From NCBI GenBank assembly GCA_026985975.1, contig JALSPL010000253.1:1-12154 (forward strand): a stretch of 12,154 nt of DNA. The letters run 5' to 3'. The stretch's first letter is position 1, and each line of letters starts with the position of its first letter. The stretch comes from Anaerolineae bacterium. Lineage in GTDB: Bacteria; Chloroflexota; Anaerolineae; J102. Positions 5,697 through 12,154 of the stretch are shown here, piece by piece. A program made the position numbers and the translations under genes. The notes under the pieces were generated by a model. It saw only the letters and a list, made by a program, of their open reading frames with translations, did no database searches and was not told the DNA's origin.

Positions 5697-6329
5697 GTGA
5701 TTACCAAAGAGGAAATCCTGGCCTGGCTGCACCGCTATCGCGAAGTTTTGGCCGAGAATAAGGAATATCTCACCGAGCTTGACGCGGCCATTGGCGACGC
5801 CGATCATGGCATCAACATGGATCGCGGTTTCGGTGCGGTGGAGAAAAAGCTGGACGGCGTGGCGGAGAAGGATATCGGAACGATTCTGAAGACGGTGGGC
5901 ATGACGCTGGTCAGCACCGTCGGCGGCGCCGGCGGCCCGTTGTACGGCACGTTTTTCCTGAAGGCGGGCATGACCCTCAGCGGCAAGAATGAACTTTCGG
6001 CTGAGGACATGGTGGCTGCTCTGAATGCCGCCATCGAGGGCGTCAAGATGCGCGGCAAAGCCACCACCGGCGAAAAAACCATGCTGGACGCCCTGGTCCC
6101 GGCGCTGGAAGCCATGCAGAAAACCATTGCCGATGGCGGAGATATCCACGCCGCTCTTGAAGCCGCCACAGCCGCGGCCGAGGAAGGCATGAAGGCGACC
6201 ATTCCCATGCTGGCGACCAAAGGTCGAGCCAGCTATCTGGGCGAGCGCAGCATCGGGCATCAGGACCCTGGCGCCACCTCTTCCTGGCTGATGCTGAAAA
6301 CCGCGGCCGAGACCATTGGCGCTTCCTGA
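5697..6329 (+). CDS. dhaL: Dihydroxyacetone kinase, nucleotide-binding subunit
   Basis: A 210-residue all-helical subunit that holds ADP/ATP with two magnesium ions and transfers phosphate to the dihydroxyacetone bound on DhaK. The metal-binding aspartates lie in LDAAIGDADHG (D29, D34, D36). The nucleotide-binding loops TVGGAGGPLYG (74-84) and GKATTGEKTMLDAL (120-133) are intact, as is GRASYLGERSIGHQDPGA (176-193). The start is GTG at 5697, preceded by GAGGTGA; no nearer ATG fits. In phosphotransferase-dependent systems DhaL is recharged by DhaM, but no dhaM occurs here, so the donor (distant DhaM or direct ATP exchange) is unresolved. A MITE-like element separates dhaL from glpK. Confidence 0.93.
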   Translation: MITKEEILAWLHRYREVLAENKEYLTELDAAIGDADHGINMDRGFGAVEKKLDGVAEKDIGTILKTVGMTLVSTVGGAGGPLYGTFFLKAGMTLSGKNELSAEDMVAALNAAIEGVKMRGKATTGEKTMLDALVPALEAMQKTIADGGDIHAALEAATAAAEEGMKATIPMLATKGRASYLGERSIGHQDPGATSSWLMLKTAAETIGAS

Positions 6330-6382
6330 CCCAAACTTCACGCCTGACTGCTTTTGCCAGGATGCTCCTGGCGTAAATGAAA

Positions 6383-6560
6383 TGGGCGCGTCCTAAACGA
6401 GTTGGCAGCGTTCATGGGGCTTCGCCCGGAGGTAAACCTCTGGGCTACTATTGCCAGGCCCGTTGGGCTAGGCCCGTAGGGCCTTTGCACCGGTAGCCCA
6501 TGGCTTCCAGCCTTGGGCGGAGCGGAGGCGGCAGACGCCAACTGAAATAGGACGCACCCA
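6383..6560. mobile_element. MITE-like element, copy 2, with target duplication
   Basis: A 178-bp non-coding element between dhaL and glpK. Its ends, TGGGCGCGTCCTA...AGTTGGC (6383-6406) and GCCAACTGAAATAGGACGCACCCA (6537-6560; quoted in part elsewhere), are imperfect inverted repeats. It is flanked by a 7-bp direct repeat AATGAAA (6376-6382 and 6561-6567), the expected trace of transposition. The interior is highly folded: TGGGCTAC/GTAGCCCA (6441-6448 with 6493-6500) encloses GGCCCGTAGGGCC (6471-6483). No transposase is encoded, so it would need one elsewhere in the genome. It forms most of the glpK leader and could insulate or modulate glpK expression. Confidence 0.75.
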
Positions 6561-6610
6561 AATGAAACAACAAATTTTACCTCAAACCTACTCACAAAGG
6601 AGTCAGTAAC

Positions 6611-8104
6611 ATGAGTAAATATGTTGGCGCAGTAGATCAAGGCACGACCAGCACGCGCTTTATGGTCTTTGATCATGAGGGCAATGTAGTGGCCATTCAC
6701 CAGATGGAACATGAGCAGATCTATCCCAAGCCGGGCTGGGTCGAACACGATCCCATGGAGGTCTGGGCCCGCACCCAGGACGTGATGAGCGAGGCCCTGA
6801 AGAAGGCCGGACTCACGCCCGAGAACCTGGCCGCCATCGGCGTCACCAATCAGCGCGAGACCACCGTGGTGTGGGATAAGAACACGGGCAAGCCCTACTA
6901 CAACGCCATCGTGTGGCAGGACACCCGCACCGACAAAATCTGCAACGAGCTGGCTGCGGACGGCGGACAGGATCGCTTTCGGGCCAAGGTGGGCTTGCCG
7001 CTGGCCACCTACTTCTCCGGTCCCAAGATCAAATGGATTCTGGACAATGTCGAGGGCGTGCGCGCGGCGGCCGAGCGCGGCGACGCCCTGTTCGGCAACA
7101 TGGACACCTGGGTCATCTGGAATCTCACCGGCGGGCCCAACGGCGGCGCCCATGTCACCGATGTGACCAACGCCAGCCGCACCATGCTCATGAATCTGGA
7201 GACCCTGAATTGGGACGAGGACATGATGAAGGCGCTGGGCGTTCCCCGCTCCATGTTGCCTGAGATCCGCCCCTCCAGCGATCCCGCCATCTATGGCTCC
7301 TGGCAGGGCGTTCCCGTCAGCGGCGATCTGGGCGACCAGCAGGCCGCCACTGTGGGCCAGACCTGCTTCGATGCAGGCGAAGCCAAGAACACCTATGGCA
7401 CCGGCTGCTTCATGATCATGAACACCGGCGAGGAGATCGTGCCCAGCAAGAGCGGGCTGCTCACCACCCTGTGCTACAAGTTCGGCGATGCGCCCGCTGT
7501 CTACGCGCTGGAAGGCTCCATCGCCATCACCGGCGCCCTGGTGCAGTGGCTGCGTGACAACCTCAAGTTCTTCGATTTCTCGCATCACATCGAAGACTAC
7601 GCCAAGGCCGTGCCCGACAGCGGCGGCATCTACATCGTGCCCGCCTTCTCGGGTCTGTTCGCCCCCTACTGGCAGTCCGACGCCCGCGGCGTCATCGTGG
7701 GTCTCACCCGCTTTATCACCAAGAATCACATCTCCCGCGCGGCCCTGGAGGCCACCGCCTATCAGACCCGCGAGGTGCTGGAGGCCATGGAGAAGGACTC
7801 GGGCGTGAAGCTGAAGGCCCTGAAGGTGGACGGCGGCATGGTCTACAACGACCTGTTGATGCAGTTCCAGTCCGATATCCTGAATGTGCCGGTGGTGCGA
7901 CCCAAGGTGGCCGAGACCACCGCTTTGGGCGCGGCCTACGCCGCGGGCCTGGCCGTGGGATACTGGGATAATCTGGACGATCTGCGCGTGAACTGGCAGA
8001 TGGCCAAGACCTGGGAGCCCGCCATGGACGAGGCCACCCGCGCCAAGCTCTACAAGGGCTGGCTCAAAGCCGTGCAGCGCAGTATGCACTGGCTGGACGA
8101 GTAA
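6611..8104 (+). CDS. glpK: Glycerol kinase
   Basis: A 497-residue cytoplasmic FGGY-family kinase that phosphorylates glycerol to sn-glycerol-3-phosphate with ATP. The N-terminal phosphate loop DQGTTSTR (9-16), the substrate residues in NQRET (R82, E83) and WQDTRT (102-107) are all present. So are YFSGPKIKW (134-142), the catalytic base in GDLGDQQAA (D242), NTYGTGCFM, and the C-terminal KVDGGM...ETTALGAAYAAGLAVG nucleotide site. Length is normal. AAGGAG sits about 10 nt before the ATG. The His that HPr phosphorylates in low-GC Gram-positive glycerol kinases is not in the corresponding loop (SDPAIYGSW), so that control is unlikely. The product feeds the GlpA homologue directly downstream. Confidence 0.97.
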   Translation: MSKYVGAVDQGTTSTRFMVFDHEGNVVAIHQMEHEQIYPKPGWVEHDPMEVWARTQDVMSEALKKAGLTPENLAAIGVTNQRETTVVWDKNTGKPYYNAIVWQDTRTDKICNELAADGGQDRFRAKVGLPLATYFSGPKIKWILDNVEGVRAAAERGDALFGNMDTWVIWNLTGGPNGGAHVTDVTNASRTMLMNLETLNWDEDMMKALGVPRSMLPEIRPSSDPAIYGSWQGVPVSGDLGDQQAATVGQTCFDAGEAKNTYGTGCFMIMNTGEEIVPSKSGLLTTLCYKFGDAPAVYALEGSIAITGALVQWLRDNLKFFDFSHHIEDYAKAVPDSGGIYIVPAFSGLFAPYWQSDARGVIVGLTRFITKNHISRAALEATAYQTREVLEAMEKDSGVKLKALKVDGGMVYNDLLMQFQSDILNVPVVRPKVAETTALGAAYAAGLAVGYWDNLDDLRVNWQMAKTWEPAMDEATRAKLYKGWLKAVQRSMHWLDE

Positions 8105-8124
8105 ATCGTCTCCACTCTCAAGAT

Positions 8125-8154
8125 GGGCTCCGGGCGTTCTGCCGCCCGGAGCCC
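8125..8154 (+). other. Strong 12-bp hairpin between glpK and glpA
   Basis: GGGCTCCGGGCG (8125-8136) and CGCCCGGAGCCC (8143-8154) are perfect inverse copies around a 6-nt loop. The following bases (GTTCAATCCG) lack a U-tract, so it resembles an mRNA stabilising or processing element more than a true intrinsic terminator, though partial termination remains possible. It starts 20 nt after the glpK stop and could make the kinase and dehydrogenase unequal in output. Confidence 0.6.
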
Positions 8155-8192
8155 GTTCAATCCGCGCGCCATTTTCAAGTGGAGGCTATTAT

Positions 8193-9365
8193 ATGAATAG
8201 CAATTATCATGTCGTTGTTATTGGAGGCGGATCAACCGGAGCTGCGCTGGTGCATGATCTGGCGTTGCGCGGCCTGAAAGTAACGCTGGTGGAGCGGGGA
8301 GAGCTGACCAGCGGCACCGCGGGCAGGCATCATGGCCTGCTGCACAGCGGCGGCCGCTACGCGGTCAAGGATCAGGAATCTGCAATCGAGTGCATCGAAG
8401 AGAATTTTATCCTGCGAAAGATCGCCCCCGGGTCTTTCGAGTTGAATGACGGCCTCTTTGTGGCTATCACCGAAGAGGATGTCGCCTATAAAGACACTTT
8501 TTTGCAGGGCTGCGCCGAATGCGGCATTCCCACCAAAGAGCTGACAGCCAAAGAAGCGCTGCTACTGGAACCCAACCTGAATCCTGAAACCAAGCTGGCG
8601 ATTCAGGTGCCCGACGCCACCATGGATTGCTGGCGTCTGCCCATGCGCTTTTTCGCCACTGCCAGGCAAAATGGCGCGGACATCCGCCCCTACACCGAAG
8701 TCATTGGCCTGTTGAAGCAAAACAGCACCGTCACCGGCGTGCATGTGCGCTCTCATATCACCGGCAAGGAGTACGACATCAAGGCGGATATTGTGGTCAA
8801 CGCCACCGGCGCCTGGGCCGAGAAACTCAGCGAGATGGCCGACGCCCGCGTGCCGGTGCGCCCCACGCCCGGCGTGTTGGTGGCCGTATACGGGCGTTGG
8901 AACAATATGGTGCTCAATCGCCTCAATCGTCCCTCCGATGGCGACATCATCGTGCCGCAGCGCGAGCTCTCCGTCATCGGCACCTCTTCCTGGTATGCGC
9001 CCGATCCCGATCGGCTGGGGCTGCCCCTGGATCATGTCGAGCGCATGTATGAGCGGGGCTCTGAATTGGTGCCCGGCGTCAAGCACGCCAAGATGCGGGC
9101 GGCCTGGAGCGCAGCCCGGCCATTGCTGGGCGAGGGGGCGGCGGCGACTGAAGGCGGGCGCGATCTGCCCCGCACCTTCAAATGCTTTGATCACAAAGAG
9201 CGGGATGGCGTCGAGGGCCTGGTGACCATTACCGGCGGCAAGGGCACCACCATGCGGGCCATGGCCGAAACCACAGCCGATGTCGTTTGTGATAAATTGG
9301 GCGTGGACGCCGTCTGCCGCACCAAGGATGTCGTTTTGCTCCCCTACTGGGCCTATTATCATTGA
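8193..9365 (+). CDS. glpA: GlpA-like FAD-dependent glycerol-3-phosphate dehydrogenase
   Basis: A 390-residue flavoprotein that should oxidise glycerol-3-phosphate to DHAP. It opens with the dinucleotide-binding fold VVVIGGGSTGAALVHD (8-23) and VERGELTSGTAG. It carries the GlpA/GlpD signature GRHHGLLHSGGRYAV, and ends with DHKERDGVEGLVTITGGKG followed by a MRAMAE helix, closely parallel to anaerobic GlpA. E. coli GlpA is about 540 residues because of a C-terminal iron-sulfur domain; that domain is absent here and the protein stops shortly after the FAD-binding GGKG segment. GGAGG precedes the ATG. It follows glpK and is followed by SdhB/C/D-like genes, which suggests electrons leave through a succinate-dehydrogenase-type arm. 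Another 2-hydroxyacid flavoprotein is less likely on motif grounds and context. Confidence 0.9.
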   Translation: MNSNYHVVVIGGGSTGAALVHDLALRGLKVTLVERGELTSGTAGRHHGLLHSGGRYAVKDQESAIECIEENFILRKIAPGSFELNDGLFVAITEEDVAYKDTFLQGCAECGIPTKELTAKEALLLEPNLNPETKLAIQVPDATMDCWRLPMRFFATARQNGADIRPYTEVIGLLKQNSTVTGVHVRSHITGKEYDIKADIVVNATGAWAEKLSEMADARVPVRPTPGVLVAVYGRWNNMVLNRLNRPSDGDIIVPQRELSVIGTSSWYAPDPDRLGLPLDHVERMYERGSELVPGVKHAKMRAAWSAARPLLGEGAAATEGGRDLPRTFKCFDHKERDGVEGLVTITGGKGTTMRAMAETTADVVCDKLGVDAVCRTKDVVLLPYWAYYH

Positions 9366-9407
9366 TGTCGCATCAGGTTCCAGACAGCTATTTCTGGAGA
9401 ATGCACT

Positions 9408-10142
9408 ATGAGCAATAATGGAAGACCGGGTCCGAAAACGCCGGTGACCCTCAAAATTTTGCGTTATAAGCCGGGCAGCATCGATCCGCCCCGCTACGAT
9501 ACGTTCCAGGTTGACGCGGATCCTTTGATGACCGTGCTGGATGCGCTGGAAGAAATCCGCGCCACCGAAGACCCCACGCTGGCTTATCGCCATTCCTGTC
9601 ATCACGCCTCATGCGGCACCTGCGCCATGAAGGTGAATGGCAAAGATGTCTTGTCTTGCGTTACCAAAGTGCTGGATCAGAAATCGGATGTGATTGTGGT
9701 GGAACCGCTGGGTACCATGCCCCTGGTGGCCGATCTCGTGGTGGACATGGGCGACTTCGCCCGACGCTACGAGCCTGCGGGCCTGTCATTCGTGCGAGAA
9801 AGCGAATATCTGACCGAGGCGCAAACGCCCGAAGGCGTCGAGCGCTACACCCGGTTCGAGAGCTGCATCGAATGCGGCATTTGCCTTTCCGCCTGCCCGG
9901 TGGCCAACACCAACGCCAGTTTTATCGGCCCGGCCGGATTGGCCGCCTGGTATCGCTCGCTGCAGAAGGGCGATGGCGAGCGAGCCGACATCCTGGCCGC
10001 GGTGGATAGCGACTGCGGCGTTTGGGGGTGCCACGGCGCCATGGAATGCACCGAGGCCTGCCCCTCTCAGGTGCAGCCGGGCGATCTGATCATGTATCTG
10101 CGCCGCGAAGTCGTCAAATCGAAACTGCCCTGGGCGCATTGA
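9408..10142 (+). CDS. SdhB/FrdB-type iron-sulfur subunit, inferred partner of GlpA
   Basis: A 244-residue protein with the three-cluster layout of succinate dehydrogenase and fumarate reductase iron-sulfur subunits. The [2Fe-2S] ligands are C64, C69, C72 and C84 (HSCHHASCGTC...LSC). CIECGICLSACP supplies C153, C156, C159 and C163. CHGAMECTEACP supplies C208, C214 and C218 with the standard x5/x3 spacing for the [4Fe-4S] and [3Fe-4S] clusters. An extra cysteine, C203, lies just before. Its normal partner SdhA is absent; the gene upstream is GlpA-like and the two following genes are small haem-type anchors. It would carry electrons from the flavin to quinone at the membrane. An ordinary succinate dehydrogenase with sdhA elsewhere is the alternative. 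I give no symbol because sdhB would prejudge this. Confidence 0.88.
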   Translation: MSNNGRPGPKTPVTLKILRYKPGSIDPPRYDTFQVDADPLMTVLDALEEIRATEDPTLAYRHSCHHASCGTCAMKVNGKDVLSCVTKVLDQKSDVIVVEPLGTMPLVADLVVDMGDFARRYEPAGLSFVRESEYLTEAQTPEGVERYTRFESCIECGICLSACPVANTNASFIGPAGLAAWYRSLQKGDGERADILAAVDSDCGVWGCHGAMECTEACPSQVQPGDLIMYLRREVVKSKLPWAH

Positions 10143-10182
10143 TCTGCGCACATCACTCCTGTTTTTGCGAGGAATCAATCTT

Positions 10183-10584
10183 ATGACTCCCATACCCATT
10201 CAGCAAGCGACCCGCCGCCGCAAGGCCCTTCGGGCCTGGTTCGATCCCCGCGGACGCGGCCTGGGATTCATCGCTTTCGCGTTGCAGCGCATCACCGGAC
10301 TGGGCCTGGTGCTCTACCTGCTGCTGCACATGGCGGTTTTGACCACGCTGCTGCAGGGCGAATCCGCCTGGGATCAATTTGTCGCTTTCGCCAAAAGTCC
10401 TATCATGCTGCTATTCGATCTGCTGCTCATCGCCGGCATCCTCATCCACGGCCTTAACGGCCTGCGGGTGAGCATCGTCGGCCTGGGATTTGGCGTGAAG
10501 CAACACAAAACATTTTTCTGGATCATGATGCTGCTGTCGGCGTTGCTTTTCGTCTACGCCGGATGGCTGCTCTTTGCACATTAG
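10183..10584 (+). CDS. SdhC-like cytochrome b membrane anchor
   Basis: A 133-residue integral membrane protein with three hydrophobic helices (about 29-57, 74-101 and 111-131). FALQRITGLGLVLYLLLHM (32-50) matches the SdhC pattern in which an R-x-T-G motif precedes helix 1. H49 and H89 (in IHGLNGLR) are candidate haem ligands; the HGxxGLR pattern is typical of these anchors. A TTG at 10165 is in frame, but the ATG at 10183 has GAGGAA upstream and gives the expected basic N-terminus. The gap from the iron-sulfur gene is 40 bp and to the next anchor 9 bp. It should anchor the dehydrogenase and contribute to the quinone site. Confidence 0.8.
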   Translation: MTPIPIQQATRRRKALRAWFDPRGRGLGFIAFALQRITGLGLVLYLLLHMAVLTTLLQGESAWDQFVAFAKSPIMLLFDLLLIAGILIHGLNGLRVSIVGLGFGVKQHKTFFWIMMLLSALLFVYAGWLLFAH

Positions 10585-10593
10585 GAGAGGATC

Positions 10594-10950
10594 ATGCAAA
10601 AGACGACGCCATCGAAAAGAGGCGGCTCCTGGATCTGGCAGGCGTTGACGGGCGTGCTGCTCATTCTGCTGCTGGGCCTGCACATGATCGCCCAGCATTT
10701 TGTGGTCAGCGGCGGCCTGCGCACCTTTCAGGACGTCATCGATTATCTGCGCAATCCCGTTATCTTGGTTCTGGAAGCCATTTTCATGCTGGTGGTCACC
10801 TATCACGCCATGGTGGGCGTGCGGGCCATTCTCTACGATCTGGGTCTGGATGAAGCGGGCAAGAAGAAGGCGACGACGGTTCTCACCATCCTCGGCGCCC
10901 TCATCATCGTCTGGGCCGCGTATCTGCTTCTCCGTCTGACGAGCATGTGA
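10594..10950 (+). CDS. SdhD-like membrane anchor
   Basis: A 118-residue protein with three predicted helices (about 17-35, 55-80 and 94-114). Histidines H30, H35 and H71 are possible haem ligands; YHAMVGVRAILYDLG (70-84) matches the H-x3-G-x-R-x-I-x2-D motif of the second anchor of succinate dehydrogenases. With two candidate histidines in each anchor, a two-haem arrangement is conceivable. GGAGAGG precedes the ATG. The last codons overlap the GTG-start option of the next gene (GTGA, 10947-10950). Confidence 0.78.
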   Translation: MQKTTPSKRGGSWIWQALTGVLLILLLGLHMIAQHFVVSGGLRTFQDVIDYLRNPVILVLEAIFMLVVTYHAMVGVRAILYDLGLDEAGKKKATTVLTILGALIIVWAAYLLLRLTSM

Positions 10951-10955
10951 TCGAT

Positions 10956-11237
10956 ATGACTTCGAAAAAGAATCGACACAAGAAACAAGCAAACCGGAAG
11001 TCTCCCAAGCCCGAATTCAAGCGCCCGAACAAACTGGCGACCATGTCGCGCCTGTCTCTGGCCCTCTATTTCTTTATCCCGCTCATTTTTGGCGAAATTT
11101 TGCTCTATTTTGGCGGACGCACCATCAGCATGGGGCTGCTGTTCCTGGCCTGGTTGGGCTTCTGGGCGGCGCTGCTTTCCACCAGCAACTGGGCGCCGCT
11201 GATCCGGTGCCAGGAGCAGGCGGACGACAATCAATGA
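10956..11237 (+). CDS. Small two-helix membrane protein, unknown
   Basis: A 93-residue protein with a strongly basic N-terminus (Lys/Arg-rich over the first 25 residues) followed by two hydrophobic helices, SLALYFFIPLIFGEILLYF and MGLLFLAWLGFWAALL, and a short polar tail. I do not recognise the family. The alternative GTG start at 10947 overlaps the preceding stop and adds three residues; neither start has a clear ribosome site, so translational coupling to the sdhD-like gene is likely. Its stop overlaps the next start (ATGA, 11234-11237). It could be an accessory subunit or assembly factor of the membrane complex; this rests on position alone. Confidence 0.7.
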   Translation: MTSKKNRHKKQANRKSPKPEFKRPNKLATMSRLSLALYFFIPLIFGEILLYFGGRTISMGLLFLAWLGFWAALLSTSNWAPLIRCQEQADDNQ

Positions 11238-11842
11238 TGCTGCCCGCTCTTGATCCATGGGAGGCCCGCTGGGCGCCCTATGGCGACGACGATTACGCCG
11301 CGGTGTTGGCCGCGCTGCGCACCGATGACGTCGTGCTGGACATCGGCGCCGGGGATTTGCGGCTGGCCCGGCGCATGGCCCGGGTCGCCCGTCGCGTCAT
11401 CGCCTGGGAGATGCAGGCCGATCTGCTGGCCCGGGCGCAGCAGCCATTCCCGCCCAACCTGCTGGCCCAACGCGCCGACGCCCGCGTCACCCCCATTCCC
11501 GAGGGCGTCACCGTGGCTGTGCTATTGATGCGGCACTGCCAGCATTATGCGCTTTACGTGTCCCGATTGCGGGCGGCTGGCTGCGTACGGCTCATCACCA
11601 ACGCCCGCTGGGGCATGGGCGTGGAGATCATCCCCCTGACGCCGGGCCTGCCCTGGGACGAAGCCGGGCCCGGCTGGTACGCCTGCCGCCGCTGCGGTGC
11701 GGTCGGCTTCATCGAAACCGCCGCCGAGACGCTGGACGATCGGGCCATTGCTGTTGTGCAGGATGTAGAGGGTTGCCCGGCTTGTCAGGATGATGGATCA
11801 GGATTGGGATTGATTTACAATTCTTTTGATGGAGGTAAATGA
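11234..11842 (+). CDS. SAM-dependent methyltransferase-like protein with two CxxC pairs
   Basis: A 202-residue protein whose N-terminal half has a class I methyltransferase SAM-binding motif, VVLDIGAGD (33-41), followed by an acidic residue at the end of strand 2 (AWEMQ, E59). A clear catalytic motif IV (NPPF-type) is not visible, so the substrate, and even activity, is uncertain. The C-terminal part carries CRRC (151-154) and CPAC (181-184), spaced like a small zinc ribbon. The ATG at 11234 overlaps the preceding TGA by 4 bp; a GTG at 11207 is in frame but would overlap more. It may be only co-transcribed with, not part of, the dehydrogenase. Confidence 0.7.
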   Translation: MMLPALDPWEARWAPYGDDDYAAVLAALRTDDVVLDIGAGDLRLARRMARVARRVIAWEMQADLLARAQQPFPPNLLAQRADARVTPIPEGVTVAVLLMRHCQHYALYVSRLRAAGCVRLITNARWGMGVEIIPLTPGLPWDEAGPGWYACRRCGAVGFIETAAETLDDRAIAVVQDVEGCPACQDDGSGLGLIYNSFDGGK

Positions 11843-12154
11843 TGAAACTCGCAGGCAAGAGAATCGCCTATCTCGTCGGGCCCGGTTTCGAGGACTTGGA
11901 ATTCTGGGTTCCCTTCATGCGTTTGCAGGAAGAAGGCGCCGAAGTCGTGACCGTGGGCCTGAAAGCGGGCGAGGTTTACAAGAGCAAACACGGCTGTCTC
12001 ACCGCCACCGCGGATGTGGCCGCGGCCGACGTCAACGCTGATATGTTCGATGCGGTGGTCATCCCCGGCGGCTGGGCGCCCGACAAGCTCCGTCGCGATG
12101 AGGCCGTCAAGCGCCTGGTGCGCGACATCGACGCCCAGGGCAAGATCGTGGGCC
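11842..12154 (+). CDS. DJ-1/PfpI family protein, N-terminal part (partial)
   Basis: The first 104 codons of a class I glutamine-amidotransferase-like protein of the DJ-1/PfpI family; the gene runs off the right edge. VGPGFEDLEFWVPFMRLQEEG (from residue 12, quoted in part) holds the conserved glutamate after the first strand, and AVVIPGGWAPDKLR (71-84) is the family's IPGG turn. The nucleophilic cysteine (usually in an A-I-C-H-G motif) should lie just past the window, so its presence cannot be checked. GGAGG at 11831-11835 is 6 nt before the ATG at 11842; an adjacent ATG at 11839 is too close. Members act as glyoxalase, protease-like or chaperone proteins, and a methylglyoxal or protein-repair role would suit a pathway making DHAP, but that is speculative. 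Confidence 0.88.
   Translation, partial: MKLAGKRIAYLVGPGFEDLEFWVPFMRLQEEGAEVVTVGLKAGEVYKSKHGCLTATADVAAADVNADMFDAVVIPGGWAPDKLRRDEAVKRLVRDIDAQGKIVG

Noticed and set aside
6338..8089. A 583-codon open frame on the minus strand
   Set aside because: It lies antisense to glpK, is His/Gly/Ala-rich in the manner of a mirror frame of GC-rich coding DNA, and glpK is unmistakable.
8193..9365. GlpA-like protein as a truncated pseudogene because it is about 150 residues shorter than E. coli GlpA
   Set aside because: The catalytic and FAD domains are complete and the stop is followed directly by a well-spaced next gene; the missing part is a separate domain.
8562..9605. A 347-codon open frame on the minus strand
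   Set aside because: Antisense to the glpA-like gene and the start of the iron-sulfur gene; composition is that of a mirror frame.
9408..10950. Plain succinate dehydrogenase sdhBCD operon
   Set aside because: Not excluded, but sdhA is missing exactly where it should be and a GlpA-like gene is there instead, so the hybrid reading is preferred.

Overview
The window is about 12.2 kb of GC-rich bacterial chromosome with short intergenic gaps. No rRNA, tRNA or CRISPR array was seen. Gene style suggests a member of the Chloroflexota (Anaerolineae-like): a GlpA-type dehydrogenase next to SdhBCD-like proteins, many Ala/Gly-rich proteins, and REP/MITE-like repeats. This phylum call is an inference from gene content, not from a marker gene.

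Layout. (1) Positions 1-850, minus strand: the 5' end of ilvB (acetolactate synthase large subunit) preceded by a complete-looking attenuator. It has a consensus promoter (TTGACA-17-TATAAT), a 39-codon leader peptide packed with Ile/Leu/Val codons, a 9-nt antiterminator match, and two successive hairpins with U-tracts. (2) 884-2658, minus strand: a lutB-lutC pair (iron-sulfur and LUD-domain proteins of lactate oxidation) coupled by an ATGA overlap, with no lutA in view. (3) 2659-3706: an AT-richer gap with three repeat structures (an inverted repeat, a REP-like hairpin, a small MITE-like element), a second inverted repeat, a good plus-strand promoter and two doubtful small ORFs. (4) 3707-10950, plus strand: a glycerol and dihydroxyacetone catabolic cluster, glpF-dhaK-dhaL-[MITE]-glpK-glpA-sdhB-like-sdhC-like-sdhD-like. 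(5) 10956-12154, plus strand: a small two-helix membrane protein, a SAM-methyltransferase-like protein with two CxxC pairs, and the start of a DJ-1/PfpI protein, each joined to its predecessor by 4-bp or near overlaps.

How the genes fit together. Glycerol enters through GlpF and is phosphorylated by GlpK. Glycerol-3-phosphate is then oxidised to DHAP by the GlpA-like flavoprotein. DhaK and DhaL would make DHAP from dihydroxyacetone, so both routes meet at DHAP. The most interesting feature is that GlpA is not followed by glpB/glpC. It is followed by an SdhB-type three-cluster iron-sulfur subunit and two small SdhC/SdhD-type haem-binding anchors, with no sdhA. The simplest reading is a hybrid glycerol-3-phosphate:quinone oxidoreductase in which GlpA takes the place of SdhA on a succinate-dehydrogenase-like electron-transfer arm.

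Other points of interest are the ilv attenuator with two terminators in series, a 178-bp MITE-like insertion with a 7-bp target duplication in the glpK leader and a smaller relative upstream of glpF, and an altered cysteine pattern in LutB.
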